A DNA stretch of 13,485 nt, taken from contig CALMDH010000016.1 of the NCBI GenBank assembly GCA_937862735.1, positions 1-13,485 on the forward strand. The letters are read 5' to 3'. Below, piece by piece: positions 1 to 7,516 of this stretch. The position numbers and the translations under genes were made by a program. How positions within the stretch are numbered: the first letter of the stretch is position 1; every line of letters begins with the position of its first letter. The stretch comes from M0108 sp937862735. GTDB taxonomy: Bacteria > Pseudomonadota > Gammaproteobacteria > Chromatiales > Chromatiaceae. The notes under the pieces are model-generated. The model did not search any database. It saw only the letters and a list, made by a program, of their open reading frames with translations, and was not told the DNA's origin.

Positions 1-7
1 CCCGACG

Positions 8-718
8 GTGCAACTGCCCCCCCTGACGGACGGCCGCATCCTGCGCCGTTACCAACGCTTCCTCGCCGAGGTGGAATTGGCGGATGGCACCCGGGTCACC
101 GCCCATGTCCCCAATACCGGCCGCATGACCAGTTGCTGGGAATCGGGGGCCCCCGTCCAGCTCAGTCACCACGCGGATCCCCGTCGCCGTCTGGCCTGGA
201 CCCTGGAGCGGGTGGACATGGGCCAGGGTTGGATCGGCGTCCACACCGGACGTCCCAACGCCGTGCTCGCGGAGGGGATCGCCGCCGGGCGCATCCCGGC
301 CCTGGCGGGCTACCATACCTTGCGCCGCGAGCAGGTCTATGCCCCCGCCGGCCAGGCGGGGGGCCGGCTGGACATGGTCCTGCGGGAGGGCCCGGCCCCC
401 GATGCCCTGGTGGAGATCAAGAACACGACCCTGCTGGAGGGTGAGCGGGTCCTGTTTCCGGATGCGGTCAGCGAGCGCGGTCGCAAGCATCTCGATCTGC
501 TGGCGACCGCCCGGGCCGCGGGCTGGCGGGCGATCATCCTCTTCGCCGTCAACCGGCCCGAGGGTCAGTGCTTCGCCCCCGCCGTGGAGGTCGATCCCCG
601 TTATGCCGAGCGGCTGCGTCAGGTCGCCAGCGCCGGAGTCGAACTCCTCGCCATCCGCCTGCGGCATACCGCGACGGGCATCGAGACGGGTGCGAGCCTG
701 CCCGTCACCCTCGCTTGA
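8..718 (+). CDS. sfsA: SfsA family protein (sugar fermentation stimulation protein homologue)
   Basis: A 236-aa protein, close to the 234 aa of E. coli SfsA, collinear with it from the first residues (RYQRFLAEV) to the end (LPVTL). Family blocks are PNTGRM at 35-40, LDMVL at 121-125, VEIKN at 135-139 and FPDAVSERGRKHL at 150-162. D122, E136 and K138 have the spacing of a PD-(D/E)XK nuclease-type core, which is how the family is classed. In E. coli the protein was linked to maltose metabolism and DNA binding, and its biochemical role remains unclear. The GTG start at position 8 matches the family N-terminus, but only 7 nt precede it, so neither a ribosome site nor an upstream in-frame start can be judged. 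It converges with cpdA across a 46-nt gap. The identity is secure; the function is not. Confidence 0.93.
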   Translation: MQLPPLTDGRILRRYQRFLAEVELADGTRVTAHVPNTGRMTSCWESGAPVQLSHHADPRRRLAWTLERVDMGQGWIGVHTGRPNAVLAEGIAAGRIPALAGYHTLRREQVYAPAGQAGGRLDMVLREGPAPDALVEIKNTTLLEGERVLFPDAVSERGRKHLDLLATARAAGWRAIILFAVNRPEGQCFAPAVEVDPRYAERLRQVASAGVELLAIRLRHTATGIETGASLPVTLA

Positions 719-764
719 ACACCGGGTAGGAGAAGCAGGACCAGGCACCCCACCTGGCGAGGAC

Positions 765-1565
765 TCAATAGCCGCTACCGCTGAGGTCGAGGGGATCGGG
801 GTAGGTGGCGATGCGCTCGACGCCCGTGGCGAGGCGGCCGTCCGGGTGGAGTTCCAGCCAGCGAAAGCCGGGGGTGGCCGGGTCGAGGGCGAAGTCCAGG
901 CTCCCGGGCAGGAACTGGATGCAGGTCGAGGGGGCGCCGAGCAGGGCGACGCCCCGGCGCTCCCCGACGTATTCCTGATGCACATGGCCAAAAACGATAG
1001 CCCGCACCTGGGGATGACGGTCGATGATGGCGAAAAAGTCATCCGGGTTGTCCAGGGTCATCTCGTCCAGCCAGGGGCTGCCCAGGGGCAGGGGCTGATG
1101 ATGCAGGACTACCAGGGCCGGGGCCTGTGGCCGGGCGGCCAGGGCCGCCTCCAGGATCGCCAGTTGCTTGGCCGCCAGGTGGCCGCCCTCGGAGCCGGGC
1201 AGGTGGGAGTCAAGCAGGGCCAGGTTCCAGGGTCCGCAGTCGACCCGGCGTGGCATGTCGATCGGCCCGCCGACCAGGCTGCGGGCCATTTCCGCCGGCA
1301 CGTCGTGATTGCCGGGGATGGCGTGGCAGGGGAGGCCCAGTCGCGCGCAGCGCCCGGCGAGATAACGGTAGCTGGCCGGGCTGGCATCCTGGGACAGATC
1401 GCCGGTGAGCAGCACCCGGTCCGCGGCGCCAAAGGCTGACCCAGCCAGGTCCAGGACCCCCTCCAGGGTCAGGCGCGTCCGTTGGCCGAGCAGGTCACCC
1501 TCGGGATCGGCGAAGATATGCGGGTCGGAGATCTGCAGCAGGCGTTGGGTGGCGGGGCGGGGCAT
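765..1565 (-). CDS. cpdA: 3',5'-cyclic-AMP phosphodiesterase CpdA (class III)
   Basis: A 266-aa cytoplasmic metallophosphoesterase. The binuclear-metal motifs occur in order: D-x-H at D14/H16, GDLSQD at 55-60, GNHD at 85-88, HH at 155-156 and GHVH at 193-196. HHQPLP and the proximal PWLDE are typical of the CpdA subgroup, which hydrolyses cAMP to AMP and so tempers CRP-type signalling. Length is near that of E. coli CpdA (275 aa). The ATG at 1563-1565 has a GGAG core about 9 nt upstream. It lies 102 nt downstream of bamE on the same strand and could be read from the bamE promoter, but the gap has no clear promoter or terminator. A general metallophosphoesterase with another substrate cannot be excluded from sequence alone. 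Confidence 0.88.
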   Translation of the reverse strand: MPRPATQRLLQISDPHIFADPEGDLLGQRTRLTLEGVLDLAGSAFGAADRVLLTGDLSQDASPASYRYLAGRCARLGLPCHAIPGNHDVPAEMARSLVGGPIDMPRRVDCGPWNLALLDSHLPGSEGGHLAAKQLAILEAALAARPQAPALVVLHHQPLPLGSPWLDEMTLDNPDDFFAIIDRHPQVRAIVFGHVHQEYVGERRGVALLGAPSTCIQFLPGSLDFALDPATPGFRWLELHPDGRLATGVERIATYPDPLDLSGSGY

Positions 1566-1667
1566 CAGCGGCGTCTCCCGGGAAACTCAGCGGAAGGGGC
1601 CCATCCGGGCGCGAACCTCAACCCGCCGCGGGCCTGGTCGGGGATGGGGCGCGCGGCCTGGCGCCCT

Positions 1668-2156
1668 CTAGTTGTCATCTTCGACGCCCAAGGCCTTGAG
1701 GGTCTTTTTCACCAGGCCGGAATCGCCACTCCAGTCCGGCACGCTGACGATCACCTCCTCGGGCTCCCCCGCCTCCAGGCGCGCCGGGTTGGGCGTGGTG
1801 AAGCCCTCGACACGGGTCATGACCTCACCGTCGAAATAGACCACCAGCGGCTTCTTTTCCATGTCGCGATGGGGATGACGGATGGTGTAGGTGTAGTACC
1901 AGCGATCCTGGTGGAAGAGGTCGGTGAGCATGGGCGTGCCCAGCAGGTAGCGGACCTGACTGCGCGTCATGCCCGGTTCGAGCCGGTCGACCATCTCCTC
2001 GGTGATGATGTTGCCCTGCTGGATGGTCATCTGATAGACGAAGGGCAGCCGGTTGAGGGCCGATTCCTGATAGTCGGGCGCGCCGTCCCGCTTGGTGGCG
2101 CAGCCGCTGAGGGCGAGGCTTGCACCCATGGCCAATAAAATGGGAAGCTTTTGCAT
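1668..2156 (-). CDS. bamE: Outer-membrane assembly lipoprotein BamE (SmpA/OmlA family)
   Basis: A 162-aa lipoprotein. The start is the ATG at 2154-2156, because it is followed at once by a lipoprotein signal peptide: basic MQK, a hydrophobic stretch, then lipobox LSGC with the acylated Cys at residue 19. The frame stays open upstream to 2351, but that would bury the signal peptide. The mature part has the BamE/SmpA fold signature: QQGNIITEEMVDRLEPGMTR, then QVRYLLGTPM and DRWYYTYT. BamE is a periplasm-facing accessory subunit of the BAM complex, which inserts beta-barrel proteins. The protein is longer than E. coli BamE (113 aa) because of a C-terminal acidic tail. It is divergent from fur, the arrangement also known for omlA-fur in Pseudomonas. 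No strong Shine-Dalgarno is seen. Confidence 0.92.
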   Translation of the reverse strand: MQKLPILLAMGASLALSGCATKRDGAPDYQESALNRLPFVYQMTIQQGNIITEEMVDRLEPGMTRSQVRYLLGTPMLTDLFHQDRWYYTYTIRHPHRDMEKKPLVVYFDGEVMTRVEGFTTPNPARLEAGEPEEVIVSVPDWSGDSGLVKKTLKALGVEDDN

Positions 2157-2197
2157 CTTTTTGGTCGATACCCGGGCGGACGCCGATTCAGGGGGGC

Positions 2198-2206
2198 AAA
2201 TAATAC
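2198..2206. promoter_or_regulatory. AT-rich island in the bamE/fur divergent promoter region
   Basis: This is the only AT-rich patch in the GC-rich 109-bp gap between bamE and fur. Read on the minus strand it gives TATTAT, a plausible -10 for bamE, at a reasonable distance from its start. No convincing -35 element is found at 16-18 bp on either strand, and no Fur box is recognisable. Assignment as a promoter is tentative. Confidence 0.3.
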
Positions 2207-2265
2207 CCCAGCCCATCAAGCCTCGGGGAAGGAATCGGCGGGCTGAACCGGGGGAGGAGGGCGGC

Positions 2266-2694
2266 GTGGACAAGACGGATATCAAGCAGGCCGGGCTCAA
2301 GGTGACGCTACCGCGCGTCAAGATCCTGGAGATCCTGGAGGCCAGTGGCAAGGGCGAGGGTCCCCGTCACCTGCGCGCGGAAGACGTGTACCGCCGGCTG
2401 CTGGAGCGGGGGGAGGAGATTGGCCTGGCCACCGTGTACCGGGTGCTGACCCAGTTCGTGGAGGCCGGGCTGGTCTGTCGCCACAACTTCGAGGGCGGCC
2501 AGTCGGTCTTCGAACTGGATCGGGGGGCTCATCACGACCATCTGGTGTGCATGAAGTGCGGCCAGGTGGTGGAATTCATGGATGAGGCCATCGAGAGCCG
2601 TCAGCAGGCGATCGCCGCCGAGCACGGTTTCACCCTGGAGGATCACACCCTGGTGATCCACGGCCTCTGCCCCGCCTGCCAGGCGCCGGGGTGA
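2266..2694 (+). CDS. fur: Ferric uptake regulator Fur
   Basis: A 142-aa metal-dependent DNA-binding repressor of iron genes. The GTG at 2266 is chosen because a perfect AGGAGG lies at 2255-2260, 5 nt upstream. The product then begins MDKTDIKQAGLKVTLPR, the usual Fur N-terminus. The open frame further upstream is unlikely to be translated. The winged-helix recognition helix (GLATVYRVLTQF) is at 53-64. The metal-binding segment HHDH is at 89-92. Two CxxC pairs, C95/C98 and C135/C138, match the structural zinc site. Length and both Cys pairs favour Fur over Zur or PerR. Fur usually acts as a dimer with Fe(II). No autoregulatory Fur box can be picked out upstream. It converges with recN across 28 nt. 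Confidence 0.95.
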   Translation: MDKTDIKQAGLKVTLPRVKILEILEASGKGEGPRHLRAEDVYRRLLERGEEIGLATVYRVLTQFVEAGLVCRHNFEGGQSVFELDRGAHHDHLVCMKCGQVVEFMDEAIESRQQAIAAEHGFTLEDHTLVIHGLCPACQAPG

Positions 2695-2722
2695 AGGTGC
2701 GGCGGGGTCAGGGGCGTTTGCC

Positions 2723-4399
2723 TCAGCCCCCGGCCCGCTCGATCATTTCCCTGGCGTGGGCCAGGGTCTTCTCGGTGATGGTGGTGCCGCCGAGCATGCG
2801 GGCGATCTCGTCGATCCGGGCCTTGGCGTCGAGGCGGCGGATATGGGTGTGAGTCTGGCCGTCCCGGGTCTCCTTGCGCACCTGGAGATGGTGGTGGGCC
2901 TGGGCGGCGACCTGGGGCAGGTGGGTGACGCACAGCACCTGACGCCGCTCCCCCAGGGCCCGCAGCAGGCGGCCGACGACCTCCGCCACCGCCCCGCCGA
3001 TGCCCACGTCCACCTCGTCGAAGACCAGGGTGGGGATGGCGGCGCACTCGGCGGTGGCGACCTGGATGCACAGGCTGATGCGGGAGAGCTCGCCCCCGGA
3101 GGCGACCTTGGCCAGGGGCTGAAGGGGCTGGCCGGGGTTGGCGCTGACCAGGAACTCCACCCGGTCCAGGCCCTGACCGCTGGCGGCCTCCTCCGCCAGG
3201 CGCGTCAACTGGACCTCGAAGCGGCCGCCCTTCATGCCCAGCTCCGCCATGGCGGCGGTGACCGTGGCCGACAGCCGGGCGGCGGCGGCCTGACGGGCGG
3301 CGCTGAGCTCAAGGGCCCGCACCCGGTAACCTTGCCAGGCCGCGTCCCGTTCCCGGCTCAGCACGTCCAGGGAGACCTCGTCCCCCTCCAGGCCGGCGAG
3401 CTCGCCGCGCAGCCGGTCCAGGGTCTCCGGCAGTTCGTGGGGCAGGACCCGGTACTTCCGCGCCAGGTCGTGGACCTGGGCCAGCCGGGCCTCGACCTGC
3501 TCCAGCAGGGCCGGGTCCAGTTCCAGGCCATCCAGATACTGGCGCAGCCCCGAGGCCGCCTCCTCGACCTGGATGGCGGCCCCGGCGATCAGGTCGCGGA
3601 CCTCCCCCAGGCGCTCGTCATAGCTCAGGAGGCCGTCCAGTTCGGACTCTGCCCGACCCAGCCGATCGCGCAGGGCGTCCTCGCCGTCATGGAGGGCGTC
3701 GAGCAGCCGACCGGCGGTGCCCTGGAGCAGGCCCAGGTGGGCCAGGCGTCGCTGCTCCCGATCCAGCTCCTCGATGTCCCCCGCCGTCAGGCCCAGGCCT
3801 TCGAGTTCCTCGACCTGAAAGCGCAACAGGTCCAGGCGCGCCGCCCGCTCCGCCCCCTGGGTGAGGAGGGCGCGCAGCCGGTCCTCCCGGGCGCGGTAGT
3901 CGCGAAAGAGGCCGGCCAGTTCCCGGACCTGGCTGGTCTGGCCGGCGTAGCCGTCCAGGAGCTCGCGCTGGGCGGCGGGGCGCAGCAGGGACTGGTGGGC
4001 ATGCTGGCCATGGATGTCCACCAGGCGCTCGCCCAGGGACTGGAGCTGGGTGCCGCTGGCGAGGCGACCGTTGATGTAGGCCCGGGAGCGGCCACTGGCC
4101 GGCAGCAGGCGGCGGATGGCGCAGTCGCCATCGCCTTCCTCGGCCAGGTCCTGCTCCACCAGCCAGTCCCGGGCCGCGGGCACGGCGGTGAGGTCGAAGC
4201 TGGCCGCCACCTCGGCCCGCTCGCGACCCGCCCGGATCATGCCCGCATCGGCACGGTCCCCCAGGGCGAGGCCCAGGGCGTCGATGAGGATGGACTTACC
4301 GGCCCCGGTCTCGCCAGTGAGGGCGGTCATGCCCGGGCCCAGTTCGAGTTCCAGGGCGCTGACCACGGCGAGGTCCTGAATGAGGATATGGCTCAGCAT
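2723..4399 (-). CDS. recN: DNA repair protein RecN (SMC-like ATPase)
   Basis: A 558-aa protein (E. coli RecN is 553 aa). The ATG at 4397-4399 is preceded by AGGAGG with a 6-nt spacer and gives the standard start MLSHILIQDLAVV. Walker A GETGAGKS is at 29-36. A long central region rich in Leu, Glu and Arg (about 150-370) is the coiled coil. The ABC signature SGGELSR is at 434-440 and Walker B (LVFDEVD) around 458-464, followed by the conserved THLPQVAA. RecN acts in double-strand-break repair, helping RecA-dependent strand pairing and holding sisters together. It lies 47 nt behind nadK on the same strand, as in E. coli, so it is probably cotranscribed. No CTG-N10-CAG LexA box is visible in the gap, unlike the SOS-controlled E. 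coli gene. Confidence 0.96.
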   Translation of the reverse strand: MLSHILIQDLAVVSALELELGPGMTALTGETGAGKSILIDALGLALGDRADAGMIRAGRERAEVAASFDLTAVPAARDWLVEQDLAEEGDGDCAIRRLLPASGRSRAYINGRLASGTQLQSLGERLVDIHGQHAHQSLLRPAAQRELLDGYAGQTSQVRELAGLFRDYRAREDRLRALLTQGAERAARLDLLRFQVEELEGLGLTAGDIEELDREQRRLAHLGLLQGTAGRLLDALHDGEDALRDRLGRAESELDGLLSYDERLGEVRDLIAGAAIQVEEAASGLRQYLDGLELDPALLEQVEARLAQVHDLARKYRVLPHELPETLDRLRGELAGLEGDEVSLDVLSRERDAAWQGYRVRALELSAARQAAAARLSATVTAAMAELGMKGGRFEVQLTRLAEEAASGQGLDRVEFLVSANPGQPLQPLAKVASGGELSRISLCIQVATAECAAIPTLVFDEVDVGIGGAVAEVVGRLLRALGERRQVLCVTHLPQVAAQAHHHLQVRKETRDGQTHTHIRRLDAKARIDEIARMLGGTTITEKTLAHAREMIERAGG

Positions 4400-4446
4400 G
4401 GGGTGCCTCCTGTTATCGGGGCCGGATAAGCAAGGTCGCCACCAGG

Positions 4447-5358
4447 CTAATCCAGATTCAGGCCCGCCGGATGACCGGCCCACCCCAACTTGGCGCGCAG
4501 GATCTGGAAATGATCATGCCCCCGGGGATGCAGGAGGCGGATGGGATGGGGGGCGCGTTCGATCCGCACGCTGGAGTCAGCGGTGAGAAAGACATCGGCC
4601 TGGCCGTCGCAGGTGACGATGACATGGCCCTGGTCATGGGCGCTGTCGGCGCGGATCTCGATGCGGCTGTGGCCGCCCACCACCAGCGGCCGGTTGCTGA
4701 GGGTGTGGGGACAGATGGGCACCAGGGCGATGGCGTCCAGGGCCGGATGGATGAGCGGGCCGCCGCCGGAGAGGGCATAGGCGGTGGAGCCGGTGGGGGT
4801 GGCGACGATGATGCCGTCCCCCCGCTGGCGGTTGACGAAGGAGCCGTCGATCAGGGTCTCCAGCTCGATCATGCGCGCCGTGTTCCATTTGTGGATGACG
4901 ACGTCGTTGAGGGCCAGGAGTGGCGGGTCACCGTTGACCCGCGCCGCGAGGAGGAAGCGCTCCTCGGCATCGAACTCCCCGGCCAGGATGGGGTCCAGGC
5001 AGGTCTCCAGGGCATCGGTGGGGAGGTCGGCGAGAAAGCCGAGGCGGCCCAGGTTGATCCCCAGCAGGGGGACCCCCGAGCTGGCCAGGGCGCGGGCGGC
5101 GCCGAGCAGGGTGCCGTCACCGCCGACGGTGATGACCAGATCGCAGGCCTCCCCCATGGCGACGGGATCCAGGGCCAGGTCGGCGGGTTCGGTGGTCAGG
5201 GCCGCGGCCAGGGGATCGAACCGGACCGCGAGCCGGCGCTGGCGCAGACAAGCGGCCAGGTGCTGGACGGCCTGGCGGGTCTTGACGGTCTCGCCCTGCT
5301 TGGCGATGACGCCGATGGTCGCGAAGGGGTGGGGCAAGGGGGGGGAGGGGGCTTTCAT
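4447..5358 (-). CDS. nadK: NAD kinase
   Basis: A 303-aa ATP-dependent NAD kinase, which makes NADP from NAD in the cytosol. Diagnostic motifs are GGDGTLLGAAR at 79-89, NLGRLGFLADLP at 102-113, NDVVIHK at 151-157, GDGIIVATPTGSTAYALSGG at 180-199 and PICPHTLSNRPLVV at 214-227. Length matches E. coli NadK (292 aa). The ATG at 5356-5358 is the best start by family alignment (MKAP...FATIGVIAK), but it has no Shine-Dalgarno. Instead an inverted repeat ends directly against it. An upstream TTG in the same frame is the main alternative. It is divergent from hrcA and upstream of recN, matching the conserved nadK-recN order next to grpE in gammaproteobacteria. Confidence 0.95.
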   Translation of the reverse strand: MKAPSPPLPHPFATIGVIAKQGETVKTRQAVQHLAACLRQRRLAVRFDPLAAALTTEPADLALDPVAMGEACDLVITVGGDGTLLGAARALASSGVPLLGINLGRLGFLADLPTDALETCLDPILAGEFDAEERFLLAARVNGDPPLLALNDVVIHKWNTARMIELETLIDGSFVNRQRGDGIIVATPTGSTAYALSGGGPLIHPALDAIALVPICPHTLSNRPLVVGGHSRIEIRADSAHDQGHVIVTCDGQADVFLTADSSVRIERAPHPIRLLHPRGHDHFQILRAKLGWAGHPAGLNLD

Positions 5359-5374
5359 GGCGATGATGATCGCC
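5359..5374 (-). repeat. Inverted repeat abutting the nadK start codon
   Basis: The arms GGCGAT and ATCGCC with a 4-nt loop lie immediately upstream of the nadK ATG. In the nadK transcript this would fold into a 6-bp hairpin exactly where a ribosome site is expected. It may be chance, or it may mean that translation is modulated or that the true start is further upstream. Confidence 0.45.
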
Positions 5375-5423
5375 GAAAGGGGCTTGGTCGTAAACAACGC
5401 CGCTTGACGCGATGCGGCTTGCC

Positions 5424-5452
5424 TTGACAGCCCGCCGGGCAATCCCTAAATT
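5424..5452 (+). promoter_or_regulatory. hrcA operon promoter (sigma-70, possibly also sigma-32)
   Basis: TTGACA at 5424-5429 and TAAATT at 5447-5452 are separated by exactly 17 bp, a near-consensus sigma-70 promoter. The predicted start point, about 5459-5460, falls on the first base of the CIRCE element. The same bases can be read as CTTGACA-N14-CCCTAAAT, which resembles the heat-shock consensus CTTGAAA/CCCCATNT with one and two mismatches. Use by both sigma factors is possible. Confidence 0.8.
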
Positions 5453-5459
5453 GACCGCT

Positions 5460-5486
5460 TTAGCACTCACCCCAGGGGAGTGCTAA
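5460..5486. promoter_or_regulatory. CIRCE operator (HrcA-binding site)
   Basis: This is a perfect match to the CIRCE consensus: TTAGCACTC at 5460-5468, a 9-nt spacer, and GAGTGCTAA at 5478-5486. It sits at the predicted transcription start of the hrcA-grpE unit, so bound HrcA dimer should block initiation and make the operon autoregulated. CIRCE can also fold as an RNA stem-loop in the leader. HrcA encoded directly downstream supports the assignment. Confidence 0.97.
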
Positions 5487-5538
5487 TCGGGTGGTAGGGA
5501 CGCGCGGTCGCGCGAAGTCGGGATTCCGAGGGCGCAAA

Positions 5539-6585
5539 GTGACGGCGAAGACTGACAATCCGGTCAGTGACCGGGCCTTGCACTTTCTCAAGGCGCTGGT
5601 AGAGCGGTATATCCGCGACGGCCAGCCCGTGGGTTCGCGCACCCTGGCCAAGGACACCGGGCTGGAGCTGAGTCCGGCCACGGTCCGCAACGTCATGGCC
5701 GACCTGGAGGAACTGGGCCTGGTGACCTCGCCCCACACCTCCTCGGGTCGGGTGCCGACGGTCTCGGGCTATCGCCTCTTCCTCGATACCCTGCTGACGG
5801 TGAAACCGCCGGCGGCGGACGAGGTGGACGCGATGCGCCGGCGCTTCGCCGCCCTGGATGACTCGGCGGCCCTGATCTCGACCGCCTCCCAGCTCCTCTC
5901 CGGCGTGACCCGTCTCGCCGGGGTGGTGATGCTGCCGCGCCGCGAGCGCAACGCCTTCCGGCGGATCGAGTTCCTGCCCCTCTCCGGCGACCGGGTGCTG
6001 GCCATCCTGGTGACCGACGAGGGCGAGGTCCACAACCGGATCATCCACACCGACGAGCGTTACAGCCCCTCGCAACTGGAGCAGGCCGCCAACTACCTCA
6101 ACGCCCTCTTTCTCGGGCGGGACATGCGCGAGGTGCGGCAGCGGCTCCTGGACGAGATGCGCCGTACCCATGACCACATGGACCAGCTCATGCGTCAGGC
6201 CCTGGACCTGGCCCGACGGGTGGTGGAGGTGGCCGAGGACAAGGATGAGCTGTACGTGGCGGGTCAGACCAATCTCATGGACTTCGCCGAACTCGCCAAC
6301 CTGGATCGCCTCAAGCAACTCTTTGAGGCCTTCACCGAAAAGCGGCAGATCCTGCACCTGCTTGATCGCTGCATCGAGGCCGAAGGGGTGCAGATCTTCG
6401 TCGGCGAGGAGTCGGGTTACGAGGTCCTGGGAGGGTGCAGCCTGGTGGGCGCCCCCTACCACATCGATGGCAAGGTGATCGGGGTCCTGGGCGTCATCGG
6501 CCCGGCGCGCATGAACTACCCGCGGGTGATCCCGATCGTTGACGTGACGGCGCGCCTGCTCGGCGCCGCCCTCAAACATGGTTGA
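5539..6585 (+). CDS. hrcA: Heat-inducible transcription repressor HrcA
   Basis: A 348-aa repressor of CIRCE-controlled chaperone genes. The N-terminal winged helix includes LSPATVRNVMADLEELGLV (about 45-63) and the following TSSGRVPTVSGYRLFLD. The C-terminal GAF-like dimer core has VQIFVGEES and GKVIGVLGVIGPARMNYPRVI. Family knowledge: HrcA needs GroEL to stay active and is titrated during heat shock. I prefer the GTG at 5539 because GAGGG lies 6 nt upstream and the product then begins just before SDRALHFLKALVERYI, as in homologues. A GTG at 5491 in the same frame would add 16 residues but has no ribosome site. Its own perfect CIRCE lies just upstream. grpE follows after 54 nt, so the two are probably one transcript. 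Confidence 0.95.
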   Translation: MTAKTDNPVSDRALHFLKALVERYIRDGQPVGSRTLAKDTGLELSPATVRNVMADLEELGLVTSPHTSSGRVPTVSGYRLFLDTLLTVKPPAADEVDAMRRRFAALDDSAALISTASQLLSGVTRLAGVVMLPRRERNAFRRIEFLPLSGDRVLAILVTDEGEVHNRIIHTDERYSPSQLEQAANYLNALFLGRDMREVRQRLLDEMRRTHDHMDQLMRQALDLARRVVEVAEDKDELYVAGQTNLMDFAELANLDRLKQLFEAFTEKRQILHLLDRCIEAEGVQIFVGEESGYEVLGGCSLVGAPYHIDGKVIGVLGVIGPARMNYPRVIPIVDVTARLLGAALKHG

Positions 6586-6628
6586 AGCGCAGATCCGGGG
6601 TGAAGGCCAGTCCCCTTGCATCCCGGTC

Positions 6629-6634
6629 AGGAGG
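6629..6634 (+). promoter_or_regulatory. grpE ribosome-binding site
   Basis: A perfect AGGAGG precedes three in-frame ATGs at 6637, 6640 and 6646, with spacings of 2, 5 and 11 nt. The 5-nt spacing makes 6640 the best start for grpE. Confidence 0.8.
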
Positions 6635-6639
6635 TAATG

Positions 6640-7401
6640 ATGGCAATGGTAGAGGAACAGGTACAACCCGGCGGGACCGCCCGGGGCCCCGGGCCCGCGT
6701 CCGGCGACAGGGTGGAGATCAAGACCGAGGTCGGGGTCGGTGCCGCGGCTCAGTCCGGGGCGGATGCCCAGGCCCAGGCCGCGTCGCCCACCGAGCCCGC
6801 GGCTAGCGCCGCGGCCCAGGCCCAGGCCGAGGCGCCGCCGCCGACCGAACCCAATCCCTTCGCGACGGAGCAGCGCGCCGAGGGCGGCGGGACCCGGGCC
6901 CAGGCCGCGGAGGGGTCCGGCGGCCCGGCTGACGCCAATCTGTCCGCCCTGCTGGAGGACGCCCGCGCCAAGGCCGACGACCACTGGGATCAGTTGCTGC
7001 GCACCCGCGCCGAGATGGAGAACCTGCGCCGTCGCCACGCCCTCGAACTGGAGAAGGCCCATAAGTACGCCCTCGACAGCTTCGTCAAGGACCTGCTGGG
7101 GGTCCGTGACAGCCTGGAACTGGCCCTCGAGGCCGCCAGCAAGGAACAGGCCGACCTGGCCAGCCTGCGGGAGGGTACCGAGCTGACCCTCAAGCAGATG
7201 GCCGATGTCATGAGTCGCTTCGGCGTCGAGCGGCTCGATCCCCGGGGGGAGCCCTTCAACCCCGAGTATCACCAGGCCATGACCCTCCAGCCCAGCACCG
7301 AGGTGCCGCCCAATACCGTGACCACCGTCATCCAGAAGGGGTACGTCCTCAACGGTCGTCTGGTCCGCCCGGCCATGGTGATCGTCTCCAGCGCCGGTTG
7401 A
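6640..7401 (+). CDS. grpE: Nucleotide exchange factor GrpE
   Basis: A 253-aa co-chaperone that releases ADP from DnaK. The conserved part starts near residue 104. The long dimerising helix contains WDQLLRTRAEMENLRRRH and FVKDLLGVRDSLELALE. The C-terminal beta domain contains GVERLDPRGEPFNPEYHQAM and TVIQKGYVLNGRLVRPAMV, and the protein ends with the usual VIVS segment. It is longer than E. coli GrpE (197 aa) because of a low-complexity N-terminal tail of about 100 residues rich in Ala, Gln, Pro and Glu. This tail is probably disordered and contains a duplicated 48-nt block. The start at 6640 is set by the AGGAGG at 6629-6634. It lies between hrcA and dnaK, with a 164-nt gap to dnaK holding a second promoter. 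Confidence 0.96.
   Translation: MAMVEEQVQPGGTARGPGPASGDRVEIKTEVGVGAAAQSGADAQAQAASPTEPAASAAAQAQAEAPPPTEPNPFATEQRAEGGGTRAQAAEGSGGPADANLSALLEDARAKADDHWDQLLRTRAEMENLRRRHALELEKAHKYALDSFVKDLLGVRDSLELALEAASKEQADLASLREGTELTLKQMADVMSRFGVERLDPRGEPFNPEYHQAMTLQPSTEVPPNTVTTVIQKGYVLNGRLVRPAMVIVSSAG
6766..6855 (+). repeat. Imperfect tandem duplication in the grpE N-terminal tail
   Basis: GCCCAGGCCCAGGCC occurs at 6766-6780 and again identically at 6814-6828, 48 nt apart and in frame. Each copy encodes AQAQA and is followed by a Pro-Thr-Glu-Pro stretch. This indicates in-frame expansion of a disordered linker. Confidence 0.7.
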
Positions 7402-7475
7402 GTATTGGGCTGGTCGGCTGAGCCACACCGATTCCTGACCGGGGTCAAACAAGCACGCAATAACCCGAGTGCCGC

Positions 7476-7504
7476 CTTTAAACCCGCGGGGTTTCACCCC
7501 ATTT
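7476..7504 (+). promoter_or_regulatory. Sigma-32-type heat-shock promoter for dnaK
   Basis: CTTTAAA at 7476-7482 (6 of 7 against CTTGAAA) and CCCCATTT at 7497-7504 (full match to CCCCATNT) are separated by 14 nt, the normal sigma-32 spacing. The predicted start is near 7511, giving a leader of about 55 nt before the dnaK ATG. An inverted repeat AAACCC-GCG-GGGTTT (7480-7494) overlaps the -35 end and the spacer. This gives dnaK a heat-shock promoter independent of the CIRCE-controlled one upstream of hrcA. Confidence 0.75.
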
Positions 7505-7516
7505 GCCGCGGCATCC

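Noticed and set aside
741..757. CCAGG/CCTGG inverted repeat between sfsA and cpdA as a bidirectional terminator
   Set aside because: Only a 5-bp stem with no T-run on either strand; too weak to annotate.
2157..2265. Fur box for fur autoregulation
   Set aside because: Only one short AT-rich patch; no 19-bp GATAATGATAATCATTATC-like palindrome even with generous mismatches.
2711..2730. GGGGC/GCCCC hairpin between fur and recN as a terminator
   Set aside because: Five base pairs, a 10-nt loop, overlaps the recN stop, and no T-run.
2757..4429. Long open frames opposite recN, nadK, cpdA, dnaK and the transporter
   Set aside because: They are antisense shadows made by high GC at third codon positions; low-complexity products without family motifs, overlapping well-supported genes.
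4400..4446. LexA (SOS) box upstream of recN
   Set aside because: No CTG-N10-CAG match on either strand of the short gap.
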